A program made the translations under genes and the position numbers. A stretch of 64,000 nt of DNA from Variovorax sp. KK3 (GTDB lineage: Bacteria; Pseudomonadota; Gammaproteobacteria; Burkholderiales; Burkholderiaceae_C): the NCBI RefSeq assembly GCF_001984055.1, contig NZ_LYVO01000013.1, positions 43,235 to 107,234 of the forward strand, read 5' to 3'. The notes beneath the pieces are model-generated. The model saw nothing but the letters and a program-made list of their open reading frames with translations. It ran no database searches and had not been told where the DNA came from. Shown piece by piece: positions 18,580 through 28,035 of this stretch (positions are counted from its first letter, which is position 1; the number at the start of each line of letters is the position of its first letter).

Positions 18580-18698
18580 GAACTTCCTTGGAGCCACACA
18601 TGCTAAGCCGCATGGCGCTCAGCGTCACTTGATAACGCTGTGGATAAGCAGTGACTTTTCGGTGCAGCACGCAGGACAACTGCAGCTGCAAAAGACGA

Positions 18699-18718
18699 GG
18701 GCCGCCCGAAGGCGGCCC
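18699..18718 (-). terminator. terminator of the rpsF-priB-rpsR-rplI operon
   Basis: On the minus strand an 8-bp GC stem GGGCCGCC/GGCGGCCC closes on a TTCG tetraloop, the very stable C(UUCG)G form, and is followed by TCGTCTTTT. It lies 48 nt beyond the rplI stop and separates it from dnaB. Confidence 0.85.
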
Positions 18719-18766
18719 TGCGAGAAACTAGGCAGCAGCTGCCGCCTGTTCTTGATGCCGAATGCG

Positions 18767-19219
18767 TCAGGCGCTTTCGCCGTACACCGTGACGGTGATG
18801 TCGACCACGACGTCGGTGTGGAGCGCAACGCTCACCGTGCTGTCCCCAACAGTCTTGATCGGGCCGCTGGGCATGCGCACTTGCGACTTCGCGACCTTGT
18901 AGCCTTGCTTGTTGAGCTCGTCCGCAATATCTTGGTTGGTGACAGAGCCGAACAGACGTCCGTCGACACCCGCCTTTTGCGTGAGCTTGACGGCGGTACC
19001 GCCGAGCTTCTCGCCCTGGGCTTGCGCTTCGGCCAGCTTGCCGGCGGCGGCCTTCTCGAGTTCGACGCGCTTGGCTTCGAATTCAGCCTTGTTGGCTTCG
19101 GTGGCACGACGCGCGCGGCCCGTGGGGATGAGGAAATTGCGGGCATAACCGTCTTTGACCTTGACGATCTCGCCGAGCACGCCGAGGTTGACGACCTTGT
19201 CCAGAAGAATGACTTGCAT
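18767..19219 (-). CDS. rplI: 50S ribosomal protein L9
   Basis: The 150-residue L9, which binds 23S rRNA domain V through its N-domain and reaches out by a long helix. [13 protein letters not shown], the rRNA-binding [12 protein letters not shown] and the C-terminal half are all recognisable. It is the last gene of the operon, 13 nt after rpsR, with a strong terminator beyond. Confidence 0.97.
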   Translation of the reverse strand: MQVILLDKVVNLGVLGEIVKVKDGYARNFLIPTGRARRATEANKAEFEAKRVELEKAAAGKLAEAQAQGEKLGGTAVKLTQKAGVDGRLFGSVTNQDIADELNKQGYKVAKSQVRMPSGPIKTVGDSTVSVALHTDVVVDITVTVYGESA

Positions 19220-19232
19220 GGTGTTCTTCTCC

Positions 19233-19514
19233 TTAGACGCGATGTTGGTCGCTGTACGGCACCAGCGCGAGGAAGCGGGCGCGCTTGATTGCGGTGTTGA
19301 GCTGGCGTTGGTAGATCGCGCGCGTACCGGTCAGGCGGGCGGGAATGATCTTGCCGTTTTCGCTGATGAAATCGCGCAGGGTGTCGACGTCCTTGTAGTC
19401 GATTTCTTCGACGCCGGCGACGGTGAAACGGCAGAAGCGCTTGCGCTTGAAGAGCAGCGACTGGGTGTTGCGCTTCGGACGCTTGTCCTTGTTGAACTTC
19501 TTGAACGTGGCCAT
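19233..19514 (-). CDS. rpsR: 30S ribosomal protein S18
   Basis: The 93-residue S18 of the platform of the 30S subunit, binding next to S6. Typical [22 protein letters not shown] and [10 protein letters not shown] are present. The single CR in KRFCRF suggests the zinc-free form of the protein. It follows priB by 18 nt. Confidence 0.97.
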   Translation of the reverse strand: MATFKKFNKDKRPKRNTQSLLFKRKRFCRFTVAGVEEIDYKDVDTLRDFISENGKIIPARLTGTRAIYQRQLNTAIKRARFLALVPYSDQHRV

Positions 19515-19532
19515 GGTGGGACCTCTCGAAAA

Positions 19533-19835
19533 TTAATCTTGCTGAAAATCCTGGATGTGCAGCACCGGATGCTTGCCGTTGCGCGGTGTGGCAAGGAAAC
19601 CCTGGAAACGCCAGAGACTTCCCATACCCTGCCTCGCGAGCCGCTCGGCCACTGCGCCGAACGCGACAGCCTTGAGGGCCGCCTTCACCTGCCGGGGTTG
19701 ACTCGCCTCCGTTATCGTCGACTCGTGTTCGAGAAGAAGATCGATGGCGGGTAGGCCGGCAGGCGTGAATCGCAAAGCACCGAGCTCGGCGACGCAGGCA
19801 GTCAGCACCAGCTGATTGACCGCGACGGCGCTCAC
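19533..19835 (-). CDS. priB: primosomal replication protein N (PriB)
   Basis: A 100-residue OB-fold protein of the SSB family that stabilises PriA on forked DNA for replication restart. NQLVLTACVAELGALRFTPAGLP and the late LHIQDFQQD match betaproteobacterial PriB. The start is GTG, four bases after the rpsF stop; the overlapping ATG runs into a stop after two codons, so it cannot be the start. The position between rpsF and rpsR is characteristic. Confidence 0.93.
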   Translation of the reverse strand: MSAVAVNQLVLTACVAELGALRFTPAGLPAIDLLLEHESTITEASQPRQVKAALKAVAFGAVAERLARQGMGSLWRFQGFLATPRNGKHPVLHIQDFQQD

Positions 19836-19839
19836 ACCA

Positions 19840-20214
19840 TCAGTTGCTGTTGGCAGCGTATTCGGCTTGCTGAGCCTTGCGGGCCTCTTCGCGCTCCACC
19901 GTCTTCATCATCGACGAAGGACCGGTATCGGCCTTCTTCTTGACGACGGTCAGGTGACGCAGAACCGCGTCATTGAACTTGAAAGCATGCTCCAGCTCCG
20001 CCATCACGACCTGCTCGGCCTCGATGTTCACGCACAGGTAGTGCGCCTTGTTGAGCTTGTTGATCTGGTAAGCCAGTTGACGACGGCCCCAGTCCTCGAC
20101 GCGGTGGACCTTGCCACCGCCCGCGGTGATCATGCCCTTGTAGCGCTCCAGCATGGCCGGGACTTGTTCGCTTTGATCCGGATGGATCAGCAGAATGATT
20201 TCATAGTGACGCAT
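19840..20214 (-). CDS. rpsF: 30S ribosomal protein S6
   Basis: The 124-residue S6, partner of S18 in the small subunit. [18 protein letters not shown] and [21 protein letters not shown] are diagnostic. The Glu/Ala-rich C-terminal tail has no RimK-like poly-Glu run. First gene of its operon; a good -10 (TACAAT on the minus strand, 20294-20299) lies 80 nt upstream, but no convincing -35 goes with it. Confidence 0.97.
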   Translation of the reverse strand: MRHYEIILLIHPDQSEQVPAMLERYKGMITAGGGKVHRVEDWGRRQLAYQINKLNKAHYLCVNIEAEQVVMAELEHAFKFNDAVLRHLTVVKKKADTGPSSMMKTVEREEARKAQQAEYAANSN

Positions 20215-20339
20215 GGCACTCCTTGTGGGTCTTCCGTAGAAGGGATAAAGCCACCCGCGGCGTCAGACGCAGTGTGGCAAGGCAAAGCCGGCTATTGTAG
20301 CAGGCAATGCCAACCGCGAGTGCTTTTGAGGCGGTGGGC

Positions 20340-20843
20340 TCAGATGCCCAGTGCCCGATCCAAAGCAGCGGCCTTCTCCGGGCCCACGGCAGCCCGAATC
20401 TTGGGCGCCAGCGCCAGCAATTGCTCGTAACCTGTCGTGCCTTCGACGGCGAGATTGAGCCTGAATCCGCGCAACCCGAGCCCGCCGGTCAGTTGGGTCG
20501 CGATGGGGTAGGCGTCCTTGTAGCGCTCTTGATTCGACTTCGCGGACGAAGGCGAGGGAGCACCGCCCGAGGCAGGCTCTGGCCGCGGCTCCCACACCGG
20601 CACAGCAGGAACGTCGACGGATGCTGCGTTGGCGGCATCAGCTCTTGTGCCGACTTGACCCAGCAACCCAAGCTCGACCATCAGGTCGATGTCCTCGGCA
20701 GCAATGCCCATGCCGGCCGCAAGCACCTCATGCACCGAACGCTTGCCATCGAACAGGATGAACGCCGAGCGTTGGCGCGGCGTCAACCTTATCGAGCGGT
20801 CTTTGAAGGCCTGCTGACCGGCTTCAGTCTTGACAAGAATCAT
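20340..20843 (-). CDS. hypothetical protein
   Basis: A 167-residue soluble protein I cannot assign to a family. The first ~70 residues look folded (LTPRQRSAFILFDGKRSVHEV followed by a helix pair around EDIDLMVELGLLG, reminiscent of a small winged or bundle domain). Then comes a Pro/Ser/Ala-rich linker (about 75-103) and a C-terminal helical part ending AAALDRALGI. No transmembrane segment or signal is visible. It stands alone between ppsA and the rpsF operon, both on the same strand. Codon use is like that of its neighbours, so it is probably a real gene. Confidence 0.65.
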   Translation of the reverse strand: MILVKTEAGQQAFKDRSIRLTPRQRSAFILFDGKRSVHEVLAAGMGIAAEDIDLMVELGLLGQVGTRADAANAASVDVPAVPVWEPRPEPASGGAPSPSSAKSNQERYKDAYPIATQLTGGLGLRGFRLNLAVEGTTGYEQLLALAPKIRAAVGPEKAAALDRALGI

Positions 20844-21048
20844 TGGCGGTCCTCTACCCGAGATCCCGGAACACGCTCGCTTCTTGTCGCCTTGTGCAAG
20901 CCATTCGGGACGGCTCCCTGGAGGCCGAGAAGTTTGACACCAAAGATTGGCTTGGCCGCAAAAGCATCAAGCTGACGCAGAAATTACAGCTTGATGTCGT
21001 GAGGAAAGTAGCACTCCGGCGGAGCCGAGGCCACGCCGGAGCAGACCC

Positions 21049-23442
21049 TTAATCGCGGGCCAATTGCCGCCAGGTGTCGATCACGCTGTCGGGATTGAGC
21101 GAGATCGATTCGATGCCCTGTTCTGCCAGCCAAGCCGCGAAATCGGGATGATCGCTTGGACCTTGCCCGCAGATGCCGACGTACTTCCCCTGTGTCTTGC
21201 AGGCCTTGATGACGCGGGAGAGCAAGGCCTTGACGGCGGGATCCCTCTCATCGAAGTCGGCCGCCAGCAGTTCCAGGCCGGAATCACGATCGAGCCCCAG
21301 CGTCAGCTGCGTCAGATCGTTCGACCCGATCGAGAAACCGTCGAAGTACTCCAGAAACTCCTCGGGCAGTACTGCATTGCTGGGCACCTCGCACATCATG
21401 ATCAGCTTGAGGTCCTTTTCGCCGCGCTTGAGACCATGGTCGCCGAGCAGCTCGGTGACACGCTTGGCCTGGCCCAAGGTGCGAACGAAAGGCACCATGA
21501 TCTGCACATTGGTCAGGCCCATTTCGCCACGGACGCGCTTCAAGGCCTCGCACTCCATGGCGAACGCTTCTCCGAAGTCTTCGCTCAGGTAACGAGCCGC
21601 ACCGCGGAAGCCCAGCATGGGGTTTTCTTCTTCCGGCTCATAGCGGCTGCCGCCTATGAGCTTGCGGTACTCGTTGGACTTGAAGTCCGACAAGCGCACG
21701 ATCACGGGCTTGGGCCAGAAGGCGGCGCCAATGGTGGCAATGCCTTCCGCCACCTTGTCCACGTAGAACGCACGCGGTGAAGCATGACCTCGCGCCACCG
21801 ACTCGACCGCCTTCTTGAGGTCGACATCGACGTTCGGGTAGTCGAGGATCGCCTTCGGATGCACGCCGATGTTGTTGTTGATGATGAACTCGAGCCGCGC
21901 CAAGCCCACCCCGTGGTTCGGCAACTGAGCAAAGTCGAAAGCCAGCTGAGGATTTCCGACGTTCATCATCAACTTGATGTCGATCTCGGGCATCTCGCCG
22001 CGCTGGACCTCGGTGACCTCGGTTTCAAGAAGGCCGTCGTAGATGAAGCCGGTGTCGCCCTCCGCGCAGCTCACCGTGACCAAGGTGCCGTCCTTCAGCA
22101 GATCGGTCGCGTCGCCGCATCCGACGACCGCAGGAATTCCAAGCTCGCGCGCGATGATCGCTGCGTGGCAGGTGCGCCCGCCGCGGTTGGTGACGATGGC
22201 AGCAGCGCGCTTCATCACCGGCTCCCAATTCGGGTCGGTCATGTCGGTCACCAGCACGTCGCCGGGCTGCACCTTGTCCATCTCGCTGATGCTGTGGACC
22301 AGCCGCACAGGGCCCGTGCCGATCTTCTGACCAATCGCACGTCCTTCGGCGAGCACGGCTCCGCGGCCCAGCAGCTTGTAGCGCTGCTCGGCTTTGCCTT
22401 GCTGCTGGCTCTTCACTGTCTCCGGCCGGGCCTGGAGGATGTAGAGATGGCCGTCGGTGCCGTCCTTGCCCCACTCGATGTCCATGGGACGACCGTAGTG
22501 CTGCTCGATGACCAAGGCGTACTGGGCCAGTTGTTCCACCTCGGCGTCGGTCAGCGAGTAACGGTTGCGTTGCTCGGCCGGCACATCGGTAGTCTTCACC
22601 AGCTTGCCGCTGGCCGCCTTCTCGGCGGCGGTGGCGAACTCCATCTGGATCAACTTGGAGCCCAGATTGCGCCGGATCACCGCACGGTTTCCGGACTTGA
22701 GCATGGGCTTGTGCACATAGAACTCGTCCGGGTTGACCGCGCCCTGCACAACCGTCTCGCCTAAACCGTAGCTCGATGTGATGAAGACCACGTCCTGAAA
22801 GCCGGACTCGGTGTCGATGGTGAACATGACGCCGGCGGCACCCAGGTCGCTACGCACCATGCGCTGGACGCCGGCAGACAGCGCCACAACGTCGTGGGCG
22901 AAGCCCTTGTGCACCCGATAGCTGATGGCGCGATCGTTGTAGAGGGAGGCGAAGACCTCCTTCATCTTGTGGAGAACGTCTTCGACGCCGACCACGTTCA
23001 GGAAAGTTTCCTGCTGGCCCGCGAATGAAGCATCCGGCAGGTCTTCGGCGGTCGCCGACGAGCGCACTGCGAACGACGCGTCCGGGTTGCCGGCGCTGAG
23101 TTCGGCAAATGCCACATGAATCGCCTTTTGCAAATCCGCAGGAAAAGGCTGCGCCTCAACCATGCTGCGGATCTCGGCGCCGGCCGCTGCCAGGGCGCGG
23201 ACGTCTTCCGTATCCAAGCTCTTGAGCTTCGCGCTGATTCGGTCGGCCAGACCGTCATGGGCCAGGAACTCACGAAAAGCATGGGCAGTGGTCGCGAAGC
23301 CGGTCGGCACGCGGACGCCTTGTGGCAATTGCGAGATCATCTCGCCAAGGCTGGCGTTCTTGCCGCCGACCGCCTCGACGTCGGTCATCCTCAGGTTTTC
23401 AAACGGTACGACCAGGGCGGTCGCTTCGAAGAGTTGAGACAT
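21049..23442 (-). CDS. ppsA: phosphoenolpyruvate synthase
   Basis: A 797-residue enzyme making PEP from pyruvate with ATP during growth on three-carbon compounds. The N-terminal ATP-grasp part begins near [14 protein letters not shown], the phosphohistidine is H426 in [11 protein letters not shown], and the C-terminal PEP domain includes [17 protein letters not shown] and [11 protein letters not shown]. The ATG at [10 protein letters not shown] has a TGGAGC ribosome site. It is divergent from its regulator ppsR, 194 bp away; the pair allows reversible switching of the enzyme by Thr phosphorylation. Confidence 0.96.
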   Translation of the reverse strand: MSQLFEATALVVPFENLRMTDVEAVGGKNASLGEMISQLPQGVRVPTGFATTAHAFREFLAHDGLADRISAKLKSLDTEDVRALAAAGAEIRSMVEAQPFPADLQKAIHVAFAELSAGNPDASFAVRSSATAEDLPDASFAGQQETFLNVVGVEDVLHKMKEVFASLYNDRAISYRVHKGFAHDVVALSAGVQRMVRSDLGAAGVMFTIDTESGFQDVVFITSSYGLGETVVQGAVNPDEFYVHKPMLKSGNRAVIRRNLGSKLIQMEFATAAEKAASGKLVKTTDVPAEQRNRYSLTDAEVEQLAQYALVIEQHYGRPMDIEWGKDGTDGHLYILQARPETVKSQQQGKAEQRYKLLGRGAVLAEGRAIGQKIGTGPVRLVHSISEMDKVQPGDVLVTDMTDPNWEPVMKRAAAIVTNRGGRTCHAAIIARELGIPAVVGCGDATDLLKDGTLVTVSCAEGDTGFIYDGLLETEVTEVQRGEMPEIDIKLMMNVGNPQLAFDFAQLPNHGVGLARLEFIINNNIGVHPKAILDYPNVDVDLKKAVESVARGHASPRAFYVDKVAEGIATIGAAFWPKPVIVRLSDFKSNEYRKLIGGSRYEPEEENPMLGFRGAARYLSEDFGEAFAMECEALKRVRGEMGLTNVQIMVPFVRTLGQAKRVTELLGDHGLKRGEKDLKLIMMCEVPSNAVLPEEFLEYFDGFSIGSNDLTQLTLGLDRDSGLELLAADFDERDPAVKALLSRVIKACKTQGKYVGICGQGPSDHPDFAAWLAEQGIESISLNPDSVIDTWRQLARD

Positions 23443-23636
23443 GGGAAAGCTCCAGAAGTTGAAACCGGGGCGGCATGCAGGCGGCAGCGGGGCGCGATCA
23501 TTCTTGTTGCTCTGGGCGCAGGCGCGGGGTGCATGTAAAAGGCGTGGGGGTGGCGGGAACGCTCTGGCATTCCCGATAATCGTCCGGATTGTAGGCGCCG
23601 AGCAGGTCGGTACGCCGCAGGACAAGGCCGCCAAGA

Positions 23637-24458
23637 ATGCACACACGCACTGTTTTCTTCGTTTCAGACGGCACCGGCATCACGGCCGAAACCTTCGGTA
23701 ACGCCGTTTTGGCCCAGTTCGAGATCAAGCCTCGCCATGTGCGCCTGCCATTCACCGACACGGTGGACAAGGCGCACCAGGCTGTCCGGCGCATCAATCA
23801 CACGGCCGAGGTGGAGGGGATCAGGCCCATCGTCTTCACCACGTTGGCCAACATGGACGTGCTCGAGGTGATCGAAACTGGTTGCAGAGGCATGCTGCTC
23901 GACATGTTCGGCACCTTCGTGCGCCCTCTCGAGATCGAGTTGGCGATGAAGTCGAACCACCGGATCGGACGGTTCAGCGACGTTAGCAAGAGCAAGGAAT
24001 ACAACGCCCGCATCCAAGCCATCGACTTCAGCCTGGCGCATGACGACGGGCAAAGCAACCGCGACCTTGAAAGTGCCGATGTGATCCTGGTGGGTGTCAG
24101 TCGCAGCGGCAAGACACCGACGTCGCTCTATCTCGCCATGCAGCACGGCTTGAAGGCTGCCAACTACCCGCTGATTCCGGAAGACTTCGAGCGCAGGCAG
24201 CTTCCGCCTGCACTGATGCCACATCGCAAGAAGATCTTCGGCCTGACGATCCAGCCTGAGCGCCTCAGCGAAATCCGCAACGAGCGCCGCCCCAATTCGC
24301 GCTACGCCAGCATCGAGAATTGCCGGCACGAGGTGAGCGAGGCCGAAGCGATGATGCGCCGCGCCGGCATCCGCTGGCTATCGACGACAACCAAATCGAT
24401 CGAGGAAATCGCGACCACGATCCTGCAGGAATTGCGGCCGGAACGCTTGACCTATTGA
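23637..24458 (+). CDS. ppsR: PEP synthase regulatory protein (kinase/pyrophosphorylase)
   Basis: A 273-residue DUF299 protein that inactivates PpsA by ADP-dependent phosphorylation of a threonine near the catalytic His and reactivates it with phosphate. The P-loop GVSRSGKT is at 153-160, and the N-terminal [19 protein letters not shown] and SRYASIENC are typical. Divergent from ppsA, as in many proteobacteria. Confidence 0.95.
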   Translation: MHTRTVFFVSDGTGITAETFGNAVLAQFEIKPRHVRLPFTDTVDKAHQAVRRINHTAEVEGIRPIVFTTLANMDVLEVIETGCRGMLLDMFGTFVRPLEIELAMKSNHRIGRFSDVSKSKEYNARIQAIDFSLAHDDGQSNRDLESADVILVGVSRSGKTPTSLYLAMQHGLKAANYPLIPEDFERRQLPPALMPHRKKIFGLTIQPERLSEIRNERRPNSRYASIENCRHEVSEAEAMMRRAGIRWLSTTTKSIEEIATTILQELRPERLTY

Positions 24459-24525
24459 GGCTGAAGAGAGATCGCTTCCGTGACCCGCGAAATGTGGGCC
24501 GAACATCGGCGATCTCAGGTTCGCA

Positions 24526-26103
24526 TCAAGCCGTCCCGACGCTTTCCGCAGGTGCAGAGCTACGAATCAGGTGATCGAAGGCGCTGAGTGCCGCCTTCGC
24601 GCCATCGCCGGCCGCAATGATGATCTGCTTGAACGGCACCGTCGTTGCGTCGCCCGCCGCGAACACCCCAGGCACTGAGGTCTGCCCCTTGGCGTCGACG
24701 ACGATTTCGCCGTGCTTCGACAGATCGACAGTGCCTTTCAACCAGTCGGTGTTAGGCACAAGGCCGATCTGGATGAACACGCCCTCCAGCGGCACTTGGC
24801 GGCTTTCACCGGTGGCACGGTCCTTGTAGGTGAGGCCATCCACCTTCTGCTTGTCGCCGGTGATCGCGGTAGTTTGCGCATGCGTGACCACGTCGACGTT
24901 GGCCAGGCTGCGCAGCTTGCGCTGCAGCACTTCGTCGGCACGCAGTTGCGTGTCGTACTCGATCAGCGTCACATGTCCCACGATGCCGGCCAGGTCGATC
25001 GCGGCCTCGACGCCGGAGTTGCCACCGCCGATCACAGCTACGCGCTTGCCCTTGAACAGGGGTCCGTCGCAATGCGGGCAATACGCCACGCCCTTATTCT
25101 TGTATTCCTGTTCGCCAGGAACGTTGATGTTGCGCCACCGTGCGCCGGTCGAGATGACGACTGAGCGGCTCTTGAGCGACGCCCCGCTCTCCAGCTTGAC
25201 CTCGATGAAGTCATCGCCGGGTACCAGCGCCGCCGCACGCTGCAGATTCATGATGTCGACGTCGTAGTGGCGAACGTGCTCCTCGAGCGCAAGTGCGAAT
25301 CGGGGTCCTTCCGTTTCCTTGACAGAGATGAAGTTCTCGATGCCCATCGTGTCGAGGACTTGCCCCCCGAAGCGCTCCGACGCCACACCGGTACGAATGC
25401 CCTTGCGCGCCGCGTAAACCGCCGCCGCCGCGCCGGCTGGCCCGCCGCCGACGATGAGGACGTCGAAGGGCTTCTTCTCCGCAATCTTCTTCGCCTCGCG
25501 TTCCACGCCACCGGTGTCGATCTTGGCGAGGATCTCTTCCAGACTCATGCGGCCCTGGCCAAACTCGGTGCCGTTGAGGAAAACAGTGGGCACGGCCATG
25601 ATCTGCCGGTCGTTCACCTCAGCCTGGAACAGCGATCCATCGATCATCGTCGCCTTGATGCGCGGATTCTGGATCGCCATCAGGTTGAGAGCCTGAACAA
25701 CATCTGGGCAGTTGTGGCAAGTCAGCGAGATGTAGATCTCGAACTCGAAGTCGCCGTCGAGCGCGCGAATCTGCTCGAGCAGGGCATCGTCCACCTTGGG
25801 CGGATAGCCACCAACCTGCAGCAGCGCCAGCACCAGGGATGTGAACTCGTGGCCCATCGGCAGGCCGGCAAAGCGGGGGCCGTTGCTCTGACTGGGCCGA
25901 TTGATCGAGAACGAGGGCTTGCGGTGGTTGTCGTCGCGACTCTCGCTGACCTTCACCAGCGAAGACGACTCCGCTACATCTTTCAGCAACGATTGAAGTT
26001 CGATCGATGCCTTGCCGTCGTCGAGCGAAGCGACGATTTCTACCGGCTGACTGATTCGGTCGAGGTAGCTTTTGAGTTGTGCTTTGGTGCCGGCGTCGAG
26101 CAT
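24526..26103 (-). CDS. ahpF: alkyl hydroperoxide reductase subunit F
   Basis: A 525-residue flavoprotein disulfide reductase that passes electrons from NADH to AhpC. The N-terminal double thioredoxin-like domain carries CHNC (129-132). The FAD site [15 protein letters not shown] is at 219-233, and the thioredoxin-reductase disulfide YCPHC is at 342-345. The C-terminal [15 protein letters not shown] binds FAD. It follows ahpC by 81 nt, in which a strong hairpin may reduce its expression relative to ahpC. Confidence 0.96.
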   Translation of the reverse strand: MLDAGTKAQLKSYLDRISQPVEIVASLDDGKASIELQSLLKDVAESSSLVKVSESRDDNHRKPSFSINRPSQSNGPRFAGLPMGHEFTSLVLALLQVGGYPPKVDDALLEQIRALDGDFEFEIYISLTCHNCPDVVQALNLMAIQNPRIKATMIDGSLFQAEVNDRQIMAVPTVFLNGTEFGQGRMSLEEILAKIDTGGVEREAKKIAEKKPFDVLIVGGGPAGAAAAVYAARKGIRTGVASERFGGQVLDTMGIENFISVKETEGPRFALALEEHVRHYDVDIMNLQRAAALVPGDDFIEVKLESGASLKSRSVVISTGARWRNINVPGEQEYKNKGVAYCPHCDGPLFKGKRVAVIGGGNSGVEAAIDLAGIVGHVTLIEYDTQLRADEVLQRKLRSLANVDVVTHAQTTAITGDKQKVDGLTYKDRATGESRQVPLEGVFIQIGLVPNTDWLKGTVDLSKHGEIVVDAKGQTSVPGVFAAGDATTVPFKQIIIAAGDGAKAALSAFDHLIRSSAPAESVGTA

Positions 26104-26139
26104 GGTGAACCTGATTCCTTGGAAATGCGAAGAAGCAGA

Positions 26140-26169
26140 AAGGCCCGGGAGCGAGCGCGCCCGGGCCTT
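26140..26169 (-). terminator. hairpin between ahpC and ahpF
   Basis: A perfect 10-bp stem (AAGGCCCGGG with CCCGGGCCTT, 10-nt loop) is followed on the minus strand by TCTGCTTCTTC. It fits an attenuating terminator that lets most transcripts stop after ahpC, which is needed in excess over ahpF; that reading is inference. Confidence 0.6.
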
Positions 26170-26184
26170 GCGCAGCGGGACGGC

Positions 26185-26757
26185 TTAGATCTTGCCGACG
26201 AGGTCGAGAGACGGCTTCAGCGTATCGGCGCCTTCCGTCCACTTGGCGGGACAGACTTCGCCAGGGTGGGCAGCCACGTACTGAGCAGCCTTCACGCGGC
26301 GGAGCAGTTCATTGGCGTCACGGCCGATGCCGTTGTCATGCACTTCGATGGTCTTGATCTTGCCTTCGGGATCGATCACGAAGGTACCGCGGTATGCGAG
26401 ACCCGCGTCCTCACCTTCTTCGATCAGCACCTGAAAGGCGCGCGCGAGTTGTTGGCTCGGATCGCCAACCAGGGGGTACTTGACCTTCGCGATGGTGTCG
26501 GAGGTGTCGTGCCAAGCCTTGTGGGTGAAATGCGTGTCGGTCGAAACGCCGTAGATCTCGATGCCGAGCTTCTGGAACTCTGCGTAGTGGTCTGCCAGAT
26601 CGCCGAGTTCGGTCGGGCAAACGAAGGTGAAGTCGGCAGGATAGAACACGACGACCGACCACTTGCCCTTGAAGCTCTCGTTGCTGACCGGCACGAACTT
26701 ACCGTTGTGATATGCGGTGGCCTTGAACGGGATGACTTCAGTATTGATCAGGGACAT
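26185..26757 (-). CDS. ahpC: alkyl hydroperoxide reductase subunit C
   Basis: A 190-residue 2-Cys peroxiredoxin, the main scavenger of low-level peroxide. Peroxidatic C47 is in FTFVCPTE and resolving C169 in GEVCPAKW. The ATG at [11 protein letters not shown] is preceded by AAGGAA. A -10 (TATACT, minus strand) lies about 40 nt upstream, and a four-half-site OxyR pattern at 26823-26859 overlaps the weak -35 position, so peroxide induction by OxyR is likely. Convergent with nothing; divergent from bfr. Confidence 0.97.
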   Translation of the reverse strand: MSLINTEVIPFKATAYHNGKFVPVSNESFKGKWSVVVFYPADFTFVCPTELGDLADHYAEFQKLGIEIYGVSTDTHFTHKAWHDTSDTIAKVKYPLVGDPSQQLARAFQVLIEEGEDAGLAYRGTFVIDPEGKIKTIEVHDNGIGRDANELLRRVKAAQYVAAHPGEVCPAKWTEGADTLKPSLDLVGKI

Positions 26758-26795
26758 GTATGGTTCCTTGGGGTTGATGTGAAAAACGAGTTCCA

Positions 26796-26801
26796 AGTAT
26801 A
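26796..26801 (-). promoter_or_regulatory. -10 element of ahpC
   Basis: TATACT on the minus strand; the hexamer 17 bp upstream (ATCATG) is a poor -35, as expected for an activator-dependent promoter. Confidence 0.5.
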
Positions 26802-26822
26802 ACTACCAAATTATCACCCATG

Positions 26823-26859
26823 ATAGCTATACGCTATAAAAAACATCGCAGCGCGCTAT
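26823..26859. promoter_or_regulatory. OxyR binding site between ahpC and bfr
   Basis: Read on the minus strand, the sequence is ATAG-n7-CGAT-n7-ATAG-n7-CTAT, that is four half-sites at exact 11-bp steps, 15 of 16 core bases matching the OxyR consensus. It lies directly upstream of the ahpC promoter and 144 bp before the bfr start. Confidence 0.75.
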
Positions 26860-27002
26860 GAGCGCGACGAGTTCGCACCGCTGACCTGGCGAATACGAAC
26901 GCCTATCACCATCACACGCATGCAGACCGCGCGAGCGTGGGTTTCCTTGCTGCGCCAAGGGTCGCCTCTCACAATCGATGGTTTCAAGAACAAGGAATAG
27001 TC

Positions 27003-27479
27003 ATGAAGGGCGACCCTCAAGTCATCGACCATCTGCAGGCTCAGCTCAAGAACGAGCTCACCGCCATCAATCAGTATTTCCTTCACTACCGCATGCTCAA
27101 GCACTGGGGCTTGGACAAGCTGGCTAAGAAGGAATACGAAGAATCCATCGGCGAGATGAAACATGCGGACAAGCTCATGGACCGCATCTTCATGCTCGAT
27201 GGCTTGCCGAACCTGCAGGACCTGGCCAAGCTCCGCGTTGGTGAGGACGTCCCGGAGATTCTGCAATGCGACCTGGCGTCCGAGATGGGCGCGCAATTGA
27301 CAATCAAAGACGGCATCGCCCATTGCGAAGCTGTGCGCGACTACGTTTCGCGCGACCTTCTTCAGGGCATCCTGGACGATACCGAGGAGCACATCGACTT
27401 CCTCGAGACGCAGATCGACTTGGTGGACAGGGTCGGCCTGCAGAACTATCTTCAGTCGCAAATGGGGGAAATCGAGTAA
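27003..27479 (+). CDS. bfr: bacterioferritin
   Basis: A 158-residue subunit of the 24-mer iron store. Ligands E18, E51, H54, E94 and H130 and the heme ligand M52 are all at the E. coli positions. Position 127, normally the Glu of the last ExxH motif, is Thr (DDTEEHID), so the ferroxidase site lacks one ligand unless a neighbouring Glu substitutes. The ATG MKGDPQVIDHL has AAGGAA upstream. Divergent from ahpC across the OxyR site and followed by a terminator and bfd. Confidence 0.94.
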   Translation: MKGDPQVIDHLQAQLKNELTAINQYFLHYRMLKHWGLDKLAKKEYEESIGEMKHADKLMDRIFMLDGLPNLQDLAKLRVGEDVPEILQCDLASEMGAQLTIKDGIAHCEAVRDYVSRDLLQGILDDTEEHIDFLETQIDLVDRVGLQNYLQSQMGEIE

Positions 27480-27504
27480 CGGCGGTTTCGGTCGTTCGGC
27501 GCAC

Positions 27505-27529
27505 GGGGCCCTTGGGGTCCCTTTTTTTT
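27505..27529 (+). terminator. terminator after bfr
   Basis: GGGGCCC and GGGTCCC form a 7-bp stem (one G-U) with a TTG loop, followed by eight T residues. Confidence 0.85.
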
Positions 27530-27590
27530 GGGCTCAGCAACGCTTCGACGACTGAGCAGCCACCCGAACGTGCGGCGCTGACGATAGTTA

Positions 27591-27620
27591 TTGCAAATGC
27601 GATGGATTCTTATTTATAAT
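27591..27620 (+). promoter_or_regulatory. bfd promoter with Fur-like palindrome
   Basis: TTGCAA (27591-27596), 18 bp, then TATAAT (27615-27620) form a sigma-70 promoter. The spacer holds AATGCGATGGATTCTTATT, an imperfect palindrome (AATnnGA...TCnnATT) of the kind bound by Fur. Repression of bfd under iron sufficiency fits the role of Bfd in releasing stored iron. Confidence 0.55.
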
Positions 27621-27663
27621 CATGCCTCCAGCAAACAGCCAGCCAACCTGCCGTTCCACCGCC

Positions 27664-27936
27664 ATGATCGTTTGCGTTTGTCGTCGAGTGTCCGATCGCG
27701 AGATCGCACGCCATGTGCGAGCCGGGATGACTTTCGACGAAGTGCAGTTTGAACTCGGGGTCGCCACCCAGTGCGGCCAGTGCGAGAGTTGTGCGCGTGA
27801 CGTTGTCGCGCAGTGCAGCGCCTCCCATCCGATCGCAGCGCTCAGCCGCGAGACGGAGTCGAGTTCGATCCAGCTCGCCAGCGCCATCACGGAAAGCAGG
27901 GCATGGAACTCTTCGCGGCACTCGGCATCAGCCTGA
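27664..27936 (+). CDS. bfd: bacterioferritin-associated ferredoxin
   Basis: A 90-residue [2Fe-2S] protein that docks on bacterioferritin and reduces its iron core for release. The cluster cysteines are C4 and C6 (VCVC) and C37 and C40 (CGQC). The ATG used gives the typical MIVCVC start; an ATG 42 nt upstream would put 14 residues before it. The last 35 residues have no counterpart I recognise, and their coding region overlaps a second, smaller ORF. Confidence 0.93.
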   Translation: MIVCVCRRVSDREIARHVRAGMTFDEVQFELGVATQCGQCESCARDVVAQCSASHPIAALSRETESSSIQLASAITESRAWNSSRHSASA

Positions 27937-27977
27937 TCGTCGTCACCGGCTCGGCCTGGTGGATCTTTCGTAAATAA
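27903..27977 (+). CDS. candidate 24-residue single-span membrane microprotein
   Basis: An ATG to TAA frame of 25 codons that overlaps the last 34 nt of bfd in another frame. It begins MELFAALG, has a strongly hydrophobic core (ISLIVVTG) and ends SAWWIFRK, a classic Trp-belt and Lys/Arg end of a small transmembrane helix. GGAAAG lies about 11 nt upstream. It is followed 58 nt later by tonB. Expression is unproven; the amphipathic design argues against chance. Confidence 0.45.
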   Translation: MELFAALGISLIVVTGSAWWIFRK

Positions 27978-28035
27978 CAGCTAGCGGTTATTTGTATCCG
28001 GCGCCGTCGCGGTGTCGGCACCTGAATGTTTGATT

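Noticed and set aside
21014..21041. Perfect 8-bp inverted repeat as a ppsA terminator
   Set aside because: CTCCGGCG/CGCCGGAG lies 8 nt after ppsA, but no T tract follows on the minus strand, so I do not list it as a terminator.
28012..28035. Upstream GTG as the tonB start
   Set aside because: Possible, but the extra eight residues (MSAPECLI) do not look like a TonB N-terminus; noted as an alternative.
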